From: Phoronis australis
Taxonomy: Eukaryota; Phoronida; Phoronidae
Direction of reading: 5' to 3'
Length of the DNA stretch: 64,000 nucleotides
Assembly: GCA_002633005.1 (NCBI GenBank)
Contig: NMRA01000094.1
Span: forward strand, 24,208-88,207
Positions 36,201 through 43,862 of this stretch are shown piece after piece. A model generated the notes under the pieces. It made no database searches. It saw nothing but the letters and a program-made list of their open reading frames with translations, and was not told where the DNA came from. Positions within the stretch are counted from its first letter, which is position 1; the number at the start of each line of letters is the position of its first letter. The translations under genes and the position numbers were made by a program.

Positions 36201-39200
36201 TAACGCTCTGTAACCCTCGACAACCCTCAAAGGTTTGGAGGAAAACTTGAAAACTAATTTCAAAGTCTGCCAAACAGACAAGCGTGACCTACGCTTTTAA
36301 TGAATTACATTGCAACTGTGGGGAAAGACTGCCCCCTAAGAACCAAAATATCCAATCTGTGACATTATGAGTATGAGTCTACTTGATTCCTGATTTTTTT
36401 TTCAAAATTGATGCCAATGCTGGCATCAGCAGGTAACAGAGCAACGATTGTTTTAAATCATCACGACAGGGTTTAGTATCCCTTTAAGTAGTGTGCCATG
36501 TATAGCCATAGTGATTAGATTGTTTCTGAAAGTATTTTATCGCAGTGATTTTAGCCATGTCCTCTCCGTTACAAAGAGGAGGAAAAGTATATCCATTTAG
36601 TTAATGATCCATGATGTTCTGTAAACTATTTCTTGTTCATGGCCCATTTTTCACTTGTCCTGTAAGAATTTAAGAATCAATAGCAACAGTTTGAATTAGC
36701 ATTCACTAACAACACTCTCTTTATGACACAAGTAACCATGCCTACATACTTACAGGTCCCCTGATCCAGTAATCCACTCCCTTGATTTGGTAAGCCTGTC
36801 AGTCTTGAATCCGCAACCTGCCCTCCAGAGGGCACTTCTGCTACATGGGTTACAGTTGCAGCATTAGTGCCATCAAGGACTGCACCAGAGGATGGTGACA
36901 ATGTGTCAACAGCAGGTGTCTCTGTACCACTGACAGGAAGTACTCTAAGCTGTCCCGCATTCACTGACTCAACAGGTTTACCATTGGTGTTTTGACTTGC
37001 CATAGCTGAAGGTTTTGCTATCACTGAAGCAGTGACATTGGTTACATTTACTGGAGCCAGTTGCTGGATGGCTGGTTGAACAATGACTTGTGTTCCGTTT
37101 GGCTGGATGTAGGCTTGTTGTAAGTGAGGCTGGTTGCACAGTGTAGAAAATCCAGATGGAGGAAGTAGTTGAGTGCGCCCTGGTGGCAGTGCCTGCAGAC
37201 CAGATGGCAAGGCCTGGACATTGATGGGCACAGCCTGAATGGTCTTTGCCATGGGGTGAGGGGCATAGGTTGGGGGCAGGGGTAGAGCGGGTGGAAGATT
37301 CTGCACAGGGGTGTGGGGCATGAATACAGTTTGGCGACTGGCCTGTGAGGTCACAATGATGGTTGGTTGAGAATGGGATGTTGTAAACATGCCAGGTGTC
37401 GCCACAGTGATGCTGAGAGGGGCTACAAAGGAAACATTATATCAGATAACAGGTGATGCTCTGCCAATTATTTCTCTACAAATGTTCAACCATCATATCA
37501 GATCAGAAGAAAACTCAAATTTTTGACGCAACACTGAAGCTAGCTTGCAATGCTGTGGCAAAAATATGAAACGACAATACAGAAATAGACTGGACATGTG
37601 GCAGACATGGCACTACCTCGAGGATGGTGTCAAACAAATGATCCTGCTATGTTACTGATAATTGACATATTGCAAGCTCCGCCCCTTGTGAAAAGTCGAC
37701 AAACAAACATTAAGTTTTACCTGACGATGTGTTGTTTGTCGGGTAAAATGGCGGCTTGGAAATGAAGGTGTGACAAGAATGCTGCATTTTGATTAGTCAG
37801 TTAAGCTGTCACTCAAAATCCTGGAGATAGGTCAATTGCCTTACCATGGCCCAATATGGCCATTTCAGCTGAGAAACTCATTGGATTCCAATTGAAGCCT
37901 TTATATCATAAAGAAATTAGTTAAATAAAGAGAAATGTGATCATAAAAACACAGCACTCTGGTCAAGAACACAATTGTCTATTTGTATGTAACACATCGC
38001 AACTCTTGATATATCAGTTGTCAAACAATGAAGGCAGGTAACATACAAGCCAACATGGTCTCATACACTGCTTGACATAAAAAGCAATGACTGAGAGTTA
38101 GTTTAAGAAGTTTTTACTAATTTTCAAAACACTCTTTCTAGATAATAATAAACTTGCAGTCCGTTTGGTTTGTAATGCAACATTTCCACTCACTGCTTAT
38201 GGTGTGAAGCCTGGTTTGTCCTACTGGCTGGAGAGTGGTTTGAATCACTGGAGTTGAGCCTGGCATGAGGAAAGACATAGGTGTGGCACTGGGACCCGAA
38301 GGTGCTACCAGAGAGGTCACAGGGGTCACAGGGGTCACAGAGTGAGTGAGACGACATGAGGCACTGCTCATTATACAAGAAGCTGAAATGACATAGTGCA
38401 TAAATAAAACTTTAAATGTTGATCAACAGTATGAGCTTGAGGCATCTCAACCATATGTATGGCCCCTTCCTCACCATATGTATGACCCCTTCCTCACCAT
38501 ATGTGTGGCCCCNNNNNNNNNNNNNNNNNNNNNNNNNNNNNNNNNNATGGCCCCCTCGTCACCATATGTATGACCCCCTCCTCACCATATGTGACCCCTT
38601 CCTCACCATATGAGTGACCCCTTCCTCACCATATGTATGGCCCCTTCCTCACCATATGTATGGCCCCTCCTCACCATATGTATGGCCTCTTCCTTACCAT
38701 ATGTATGGCCCCCTCCTCAGCTTATGGGTGTCCTCTTTTTCAGCCAAGAGATCTTATCTCATGGATTATCCCTTGCTCACCTAATAGTCTCAGCTAATGG
38801 ACGACCCTTACTTCAGCAAAGAGATCTCAGATTATGGATGGCCACTACCTCAGCAAAGAGATCCCAGCTTATAGATGGTCCCAACCTCAGCAAAGAGATC
38901 TCAGTGCCCATGCACAAAACTTACAATATGTCATTTTTAAACACTTATGCTCGACTTACTGCCTGCTTCCAATTTAAATACAATTGAGACTTTCTTGAAA
39001 CACCAGTGTCTTTGTCAACACTAGTCTCTTGTAACCTGAACAACATGGTTATCTTTCACAACAATCAGTCAACACTAGTCTCCTCAAACCTAAACAACAT
39101 GGTTATCTATCATAACAATCAGTCAACACTAGTTTCCTCAAACCTAAACAACATGGTTATCTATCATAACAATCAGTCAACACTACTCTCCTTAAACCTA

Positions 39201-40041
39201 AACAACATGGTTATCTATCATAACAATCAGTCAACACTACTCTCCTCAAACCTAAACAACATGGTTATCTATCATAACAATCAGTCAACACTAGACTCCT
39301 CAAACCTAAACAACATGGTTATCTATCATAACAATCAGTCAACACTACTCTCCTCAAACCTAAACAACATGGTCAACTTTGACAACAATCAGCCAGATTC
39401 ATCAGCACCTTGCCATAGTCAAGTGGCAAAATACACAAGAGGCAAAATAAACATTTTTTATTGAAGGACAACAGTTTATCCGTACTTTTGGCTCATGTGC
39501 ATTCCAATATTATTGAACTTGTGTACAAAAATGGTGAAGATATCTGTGTGAACGAACCGGCCATTTGGATGAGTGCCCATCTCAGACTTCCAAAAAAAAT
39601 TTTTTTTTTAAACCCCCATACTTGGGTCATGCCAATCTGTGTGTTCACCTGCACGAGTGCTACAATGTAATATTTACACCAAGGTCACTGCTTAGAAGGC
39701 AGATTGTTTCTAATGATGCTTTTGAGAAACTTTAGCAGCTTTGAGTGACAGCAGAGTAGCACAAGGGAAGCAGTGTTGTAAAAATGACTCTAACAACTTT
39801 AATAGCAGTTAATGGCACGACAAAGAAGCTTGCTTCATTACAGGAAGTAGATGCTTACTGTGTGATGATGATGTAAACTCTACAGGTTTAGAGTTCAAAC
39901 GATCACTTGAGTTAACCAATGAAGACGCTGGATGACCTCCGCTGCTTGCATTTAGAATGGACCTCACGGCATTATTGAGTTGTTCTATGTTGATAGTTGA
40001 CAGTGATTCAGACATTTCCAGATTTCAACCAAATATGCACA
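26840..40041 (-). CDS. prdm4: PRDM4-like PR/SET-domain zinc-finger protein, complete coding region
   Basis: Nuclear DNA-binding regulator of the PRDM family. Coding exons, 5' to 3': 40015-39859, 38382-38194, 37422-36754, 35590-35483, 34969-34814, 33960-33851, 29107-28891, 28590-28315, 27294-26840. All junctions are GT-AG with matching phases (phase 1 except exon 6/7, phase 0), and the sum is 2337 nt: 778 residues plus TAA. Order: Q/P/T-rich region to about residue 374; C-x2-C-x7-C-x2-H knuckle (C376, C379, C387, H390); PR domain about 395-535; one isolated C2H2 finger; six consecutive fingers, the last CCHC (RHKKTCKG). The knuckle spacing, the PR sequence (EQNVIAYQHGN), the HMGLRP linker and the CCHC end match vertebrate PRDM4 (about 800 aa). 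The start Met follows a likely non-coding leader. Orthology is inference from domain order and remembered sequence. Confidence 0.9.
27380..27620. repeat. Degenerate repeat in prdm4 intron 8
   Basis: ATAAATACCAACATGGTAAA with ACTATGCACATTATTTTTAC recurs three to four times at about 55-60 bp. Confidence 0.75.
27826..28100. repeat. Tandem repeat, about 46 bp x 6, in prdm4 intron 8
   Basis: CTGGATCCCAACCTTAGCTA followed by TTGCTAGTAGCAACA repeats at 46 bp with increasing divergence toward the right. Confidence 0.92.
28315..28590 (-). CDS. prdm4: prdm4 exon 8, three zinc fingers
   Basis: 276 nt, phase 1 to 1, acceptor CTTGCTAG, donor GTAAGC. Fingers: CRVCNKTYPNSASLKKH...H, CTLCSRPFPSSAKLETHMFIH, CTVCLKAFNNASNLRVHKLTH. 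The linker HMGLRPFKC corresponds to HMGMKP in vertebrate PRDM4. Confidence 0.93.
28891..29107 (-). CDS. prdm4: prdm4 exon 7, second half of the PR domain
   Basis: 217 nt, phase 0 in and 1 out, acceptor CTCTTCCAG, donor GTATGT. Encodes LFDAKGF, NWLRFMKRARSNNEQNVIAY, NNIYFITCKEV, ELLYWYSPDYAKHLG: the conserved NW..F...A...EQN..A and ELL.WY..DYA blocks of PR domains. The NHxC motif of active SET enzymes is absent, as in most PR domains. Confidence 0.93.
29314..29366 (-). repeat. tRNA-derived SINE fragment
   Basis: Minus strand: CAGTGTGGCCTAATG (A-box-like) and GGTTCAAGTCC (B box), closed by CACACTG. The gap between boxes is too short for a full anticodon arm. It resembles 55974-56036. Lies in prdm4 intron 6. 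Confidence 0.55.
29370..30502. other. prdm4 intron 6, left part
   Basis: 29378-29460 is a degenerate AGCAATATTAA repeat. 29700-29930 carries diverged copies of an ATTTCATAAAGA...CATCAAAGAACTT motif that recurs elsewhere in this intron. No exon seen. Confidence 0.5.
30503..31851 (-). mobile_element. Helitron-like non-autonomous element, copy 2
   Basis: Reverse-complement homologue of 3586-4922 along its whole length, so it is an independent copy in prdm4 intron 6. Read on the minus strand it ends ACGGGTAACGGCTAG before T, like copy 1. It carries a private triplication of a 12-bp unit, GGGGACCAAGGT (about 31747-31785). Confidence 0.6.
31852..32591. other. prdm4 intron 6, middle part
   Basis: No exon established. 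32215-32340 has raised GC and an open minus-strand frame, but no splice pair fits the gene's phases. Confidence 0.4.
32592..32780. repeat. Tandem repeat, 52 bp x 3.5
   Basis: GCAATACAAAGCATTGAAAT at 32597, 32649 and 32701, then a diverged copy at 32753. Confidence 0.93.
33462..33867 (-). repeat. 58-bp array, seven copies, each carrying the exon 6 end and splice donor
   Basis: Plus-strand units start GTGACCTGATGCATGTCC at 33462, 33520, 33578, 33636, 33694, 33752 and 33810. On the minus strand each unit reads TCCCTACTTGTGGAAG then GTGAGATATG. In the 33810 unit this is the real end of prdm4 exon 6 (17 exonic nt, 33867-33851) and its donor (33850-33845). The six others lie downstream in intron 6; one (33752) has two changes in the exonic part. 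Confidence 0.95.
33851..33960 (-). CDS. prdm4: prdm4 exon 6, first half of the PR domain
   Basis: 110 nt, phase 1 in and phase 0 out, acceptor TTTTCAG, donor GTGAGA. Encodes GVWTKVKLPCNTLFSMLKGK and ends HLHPYLWK, aligning with the GVW...P..T.F...L.G and ...IWK parts of PRDM4. The usual FGP reads FSM, so the motif is diverged. Its last 17 nt and donor form the unit of the 58-bp array that follows in the intron. Confidence 0.8.
34249..34448. repeat. Tandem repeat, 40 bp x 5, in prdm4 intron 5
   Basis: CACTCAGACCTGTCTGTAAT at 34249, 34289, 34329, 34369 and 34409, diverging rightward. Confidence 0.95.
34814..34969 (-). CDS. prdm4: prdm4 exon 5, zinc knuckle and start of PR region
   Basis: 156 nt, phase 1 to 1, acceptor TGTTTCAG, donor GTAAGC. 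Encodes CLHCMKSQDKPCDLH, the same C-x2-C-x7-C-x2-H spacing as the PRDM4 N-terminal knuckle, then DSPVVSKARASLPPLL leading into the PR domain. Confidence 0.88.
35067..35255. repeat. Tandem repeat, 27 bp x 7, in prdm4 intron 4
   Basis: GAGAGCAGTGACTGTGGATG with GAGCGGCA, seven almost identical units. 27 is a multiple of three, so open frames on both strands (for example TVDERQRAV repeated) are artefacts. Confidence 0.97.
35294..35443. repeat. Tandem repeat, 50 bp x 3, in prdm4 intron 4
   Basis: ATACTTAATTTTTGAATACC starts at 35294, 35344 and 35394; copies are identical, ending 40 bp from exon 4. Confidence 0.97.
35483..35590 (-). CDS. prdm4: prdm4 exon 4
   Basis: 108 nt, phase 1 to 1, acceptor TTTTTACAG, donor GTAAGT. 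Encodes LELLMSADGRPSVQQSADLC and an acidic tail leading into the zinc knuckle of exon 5. Confidence 0.78.
36754..37422 (-). CDS. prdm4: prdm4 exon 3, Q/P-rich
   Basis: 669 nt, phase 1 to 1, acceptor TTTGTAG, donor GTAAGT. Encodes about 223 residues rich in Pro, Gln, Thr and Val (PPALPLPPTYAPHP; QPAIQQLAPVNVTN). A typical activation-type, disordered segment without a fold. Confidence 0.88.
38194..38382 (-). CDS. prdm4: prdm4 exon 2
   Basis: 189 nt, phase 1 in and out, acceptor CATTTCAG, donor GTGAGT. Encodes a Thr/Pro/Val-rich stretch with a small repeat (TPVTPV). Confidence 0.8.
38448..38720. repeat. Minisatellite, about 23 bp, with an assembly gap
   Basis: CACCATATGTATGGCCCCTT and variants repeat at about 23 bp through prdm4 intron 1. 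Bases 38513-38546 are N, so the true copy number is unknown. Confidence 0.93.
38735..38910. repeat. Degenerate tandem repeat, about 37 bp x 4
   Basis: CAGCAAAGAGATCTCAG with TTATGGATGG repeats about every 35-37 bp. Confidence 0.8.
39016..39393. repeat. Tandem repeat, 54 bp x 7, in prdm4 intron 1
   Basis: CAACACTAGTCTCCTCAAAC starts at 39016, 39070, 39124 and every 54 bp to 39340. The in-frame period (18 codons) gives a spurious 152-codon frame on the plus strand. Confidence 0.97.
39859..40041 (-). CDS. prdm4: prdm4 exon 1 of the coding part (start codon)
   Basis: ATG at 40015-40013 opens MSESLSTINIEQLNNAVRSI. The exon begins after a minus-strand TTTCAG (40042-40044 complement), so a 5' non-coding exon lies upstream. 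It ends CACA before GTAAGC in phase 1. Ser/Asn-rich, no domain. Confidence 0.8.
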
Positions 40042-40338
40042 CTGAAACACAAGCAGTGGACATATCTTAAAATTATATTTTCAGGACCAAAAATCACACA
40101 TATTTAAAAGAACCCAGTGTGGTCAGGTAACCATCACATAAACAAATTGTTAAAACTTGTGTTTAAAGTGTAAAGTTTTGGTGTCCATCTTTTGTGAAAC
40201 CGGGGAAAGTTTTGGTCAAAAGTCCAACCATATAAAATTTTCATGCAATTGCATGACCTGGTAATATTTTTTGAAAATTGTCCTTGTATAAGCCTCTTGG
40301 GTATACATTTGGTCAAACTAGTGTGGCACTGTGTTGCA

Positions 40339-40530
40339 CAGCTGTGACACTCAACAAGACTCCACTTGGCAGTCAGCTGCGACACCCAACTAGACTACAA
40401 TTGACAGTCAGCTGTGACACTCAACAAGACTCCACTTGGCAGTCAGCTGCGACACCCAACTAGACTTCACTTGACAGTCAGCTGTGACACTCAACTACAC
40501 TCCACTTGGCTTGGTTGTGTTACACAACTA
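40339..40530. repeat. Tandem repeat, about 35 bp x 5, upstream of the prdm4 start
   Basis: CAGCTGTGACACTCAACAAG alternates with CAGCTGCGACACCCAACTAG every 35 bp, as if the array grew by two-unit steps. Confidence 0.9.
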
Positions 40531-40700
40531 GATCGCACTTGGCACCATTCAAAACAGTGATATTTTGTTGGAATTAAACCAGGAGTTGGTTCTAAACCTG
40601 TAAAATTGAGTCACAGAACAACTGTAAACATGCGTGACCACACCTGAAAAGATCGCAGCTTGTTTTCAACTACAGTGCTACCATTTCTACTTAGTAGTTG

Positions 40701-40950
40701 AGACGATGATGCTCCTATAGGGCCTTCATACGTCATATCCCTGGCACAAGCAGTGTAATAATGACCAGTTGCTGATTAGAGCAATTGAAAAAGAACTGCT
40801 ACAAAAAGTTTGATGACCGAAGTATTTGTTCAAGTAGGAAGGAATTAAGTCATCCACAGTCTTATAGCAACACGACTTTGATCAGTGTGAGACATAATTT
40901 GCCAAAAAACTTCTGGTGTATGAAGGCCTTAATGGAGCTTGTAGAGACGG
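40701..40950. mobile_element. MITE-like inverted repeat
   Basis: CTCCTATAGGGCCTTCATAC (40712-40731) faces GTATGAAGGCCTTAATGGAG (40918-40937) with matching outer bases (GAGACG/CGTCTC type). Interior about 190 bp. Part of the right half recurs, diverged, at about 50090-50190. Confidence 0.6.
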
Positions 40951-41239
40951 TGGTACAGTCTAGTTTTTAACATACTTAAAGCAACTTGATGTATTCAGCA
41001 AATTCTTGCTTGAGCAGGACACCTTGATGCCACACTAAGATTATCGTGTTCTAAGAAATCAAGAGAGATTATCAACATGATCAAACAGTTTGGAAAACAC
41101 CGAGAGAGAGGACTACAACACACAATCAAACTCATTTCAAAATACAGCAAAAAGAAATCAAACGAAACATGCATATTTGCTCATAGAGTTATAATTAACA
41201 AATACCATGACTCTGAATACAATTTAGTTAACATAACTT

Positions 41240-41320
41240 GAACATATCCATGTAAATCCGATCGCGGTTCACTCGAGTTTCTCTCACCGGGTGCCATTTT
41301 GAGAAAGTTACCTGAAATCA
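41240..41320 (-). promoter_or_regulatory. Possible prdm4 leader exon or promoter
   Basis: Slightly GC-richer block. The minus strand reads AAAATGGCACCCG before GTGAGA, a good donor context, 1.2 kb upstream of the first coding exon. Its ATG would run into a stop after splicing to 40041, so it would be leader only. Speculative. Confidence 0.2.
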
Positions 41321-41520
41321 CGCCTGTTGACGAACAAAAAAAACCACGGGACACAAATTTCACCCGATATCTTCCTATGCTATTTTGCAAGTATCAAGCG
41401 CTTCGCTCAGTCTCACGCTAACCTTTGCCTAACTGACAGGACTCAGTTGAAATATTTTGTGATTATCGCAGGCACAGTGAAAAAGTTAACAGTGACCAAA
41501 AAAGAGTAGCTGGAATTCTT

Positions 41521-42380
41521 TGCCCAAGTCACCTTAATTCTCATAACTATGCTTCATTGAAGATATGTGTAGCAGAAAGGATTACTGAAGAAAGTAAGCA
41601 CCTTTTTAATTGATGGTTTTAAGTGAAGAATGTATTTTTGACAAGGAGAACTCTTAATCAGTCAGTGGATTTCGCCTACCGTCTGTTAAAAATACAGTAT
41701 TCGCCCTAATATCCGCTCTGTGACGTATCTGTAACCTATAACAGACTTTCTACAAAATTCTGGTGCATTGCAATCAAACTTTGCTGCTAAATTGACATCA
41801 TTTTACAGAAATTTGTGCTGAAATCTCAGGGCAAAAACTCCCCGACTGACTGCCTCGCAATCATCGATACGGCGACTTGAATGTTTGAATAAAAATAGTT
41901 TCAACTCAATCAAATTACCTGAAATCCTCCTTAAGTTTTCCAAATAGCGGCCCTAAGATTTTTAAGTTCCAGTGGAGTCAGGATAAATGACAGGTTGAGT
42001 ACAAATTTGTGATCGGCAACGCGTGAAAAATCTCTGGACAAACACACATGTTGTTGTCACGTGACGTCTGTTTTGAAGTTCGTCTGCGTGTGTGAGTAAC
42101 CGAGTGCGTGCGTGTCACCAGAGTTCATTTGCCAGAGTAGAAAATGCATGTGCATTGTATGTAAAGAAATTAGCACAAGCAGTATGCCTAAAACAGAACA
42201 CGTTTCATTCAGCACTTGCCAGACTCATGTGCCAAAAACGTTCAACATTATTTGTCTCGGTACGGCCCATATAAGTCGCTTTGTGGCTGGATGCGTACGT
42301 AACTATACGAGTTATTTTTCGGTATAAGGGTGTGTAAGAATTCACTGTCAGTTGTCATTTTATGAGATATTTGGATTTAA
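41521..42380. other. Non-coding stretch, nothing recognised
   Basis: No domain found in the short open frames here. GTGCGTGCGTGTCACC near 42105 is simple-sequence-like. Confidence 0.45.
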
Positions 42381-42803
42381 AAACACCAGTTATCATTAAT
42401 CAAACAATTCCTCTTAAAAATAATGCCAAACAACGATAGCACTTTTTTCCAGTCTTCCCAAACCAATGAAAACTTTGAAATAAAACATTATTCTGATTGC
42501 ACCACCAACAATATTATTTACCTTATAACTTGTAAAAAATGTTCTATCCAATACGTAGGACAAACTCAACATAATCTACAAACTCGGTTTCGTAATCACA
42601 GATTTAACATAATACATAAAAACATTTCTGATACTATAGGTAATCATTTCAATTCCAAAAACCATAATATTCAAGATCTTTCTGTACAAATAATAGAAAA
42701 ACTCCAACACCCCAGTACCCCTCACAGACTTAAAAGAGAACAATATTGGATAGACAAACTGAATACAATAGAACCTCATGGATTGAACATACAAACTTCT
42801 TAA
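42381..42803 (+). pseudogene. Penelope-like element: GIY-YIG endonuclease, 5'-truncated
   Basis: Open from 42381 to TAA at 42801-42803 (first ATG 42423, 126 codons). Encodes IIYLITCKKCSIQYVGQT (GIY-YIG core, IYLI...YVG), RFRNHRFNI with the conserved Arg and His, and the C-terminal block KREQYWIDKLNTIEPHGLNI typical of Penelope-like retroelements. The reverse transcriptase that should precede it is absent; TAA at 42378 closes the frame upstream. The frame itself is intact, so the insertion may be fairly young, but it cannot be autonomous. Confidence 0.85.
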
Positions 42804-43299
42804 AATATGTCATTGAATTTTTTACGGAAAAATGTATCATTTTCATTACACCATATCTTATATGTCAATTGTCATTTTGTGTTTGATTTTACTTTATTTC
42901 TGTTTTTGTTGATAAAGGAAGTTGTTACCTCCGAAAATTTCAAATTTCAGTTGATCCATTCTTGTTGTTTTATTTACCGATTTATATTCTTCATTTCATG
43001 AAACAATAGTATCCTTGGGAGGATCTGGATCGCCTTATTTAGTTTCAGATATATTTTCTACGTTATTTTAGCAAAGTATGAAAACACGTGGGGGGGGGTG
43101 CTTATAGGGGCATGGGCCGTTTTAAGGGCAAATACGGTACACGGGATGAAATTAGTACAGAAAGTGATGGGAAGTATTGTAGCCCCTAACCAGTCAACCG
43201 AAGGGCTACGTGTTGCCTAATGATCAAGCAGTTTGGAGCATAATGTCACCGAGAGAGATAATTATCTCTTTCCTGTCTCCTAGGGTGGCACTGAACAGT
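42804..43299. other. AT-rich tail after the Penelope fragment
   Basis: Probably includes the element's 3' UTR. 43195-43265 shares CAGTTTGGA and CACCGAGAGAGA with 41080-41115, a small diverged repeat. Confidence 0.35.
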
Positions 43300-43862
43300 T
43301 AGACTTACAGTCGCGGCCAATTTACACTCTCAAAATATTAACATCTATTGGTAGGCCAGGCTTGGGGGCATTTTTTTAGTTAGGTATTGTATGTAGGCCT
43401 TGTGAATTTGGTTTGTTTGTATTTATGAACATGCTGAGAATAAAAAAGGCCACTTTCTCGGCTGTAGCTACACTCTTCTTGAAGATGGTGGCTCACCCTG
43501 TTGCAATTGTGAAGGGGTGTGTATCAACTAAAAAATTGGGCCTCAAACAAGCCAGATTTGCAAAAAACTAGTTGGTTAACAATACTTTTGAACCACATTT
43601 TTGGAATCAGTAGGAAATTTGCTTTCGAAATCTAATGTTGGCTTTAGTCGAGCATCGGCAGGGAAGTGATGGTTTTGGGGTGGAAAGTGCCAATTTTGCA
43701 TTTTCTTGCCCTTATTTTTCTTAGTCCAGCTTGGTTTCCACTGGGAGTGAAAGGGTCAAAAATATAAGAGAGAACAAAGTTTCTGAACTCATCTGTAGGG
43801 CTTGTGATGTGAAATGACTCAAAAAATTTTCTTCATTTGCATGCAGTTTTTGACAGAGTGAA
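43300..43862 (+). repeat. 0.55-kb dispersed repeat, copy 1 (pair with 56940-57515)
   Basis: Direct-orientation homology to 56940-57515 over almost its whole length. Shared blocks: CGCGG(C/T)CAATTT, GTTTGTATTT(A/G)TGAACA, CTTATTTTTC-like, GGAGTGAAA, CAAAGTTTCTG and CTCATCTGTAGG. No coding frame or terminal repeat recognised; the class is unknown. Confidence 0.85.

Noticed and set aside
39006-39464. 152-codon plus-strand frame of repeated STLVSSNLNNMVIYHNNQ
   Set aside because: A 54-bp tandem repeat in an intron on the opposite strand; the period is a multiple of three, so the frame is an artefact.
42092-42327. Overlapping Cys-rich frames upstream of the Penelope fragment, considered as its N-terminal part
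   Set aside because: No reverse-transcriptase motif, and the stop at 42378 separates them from the GIY-YIG frame.
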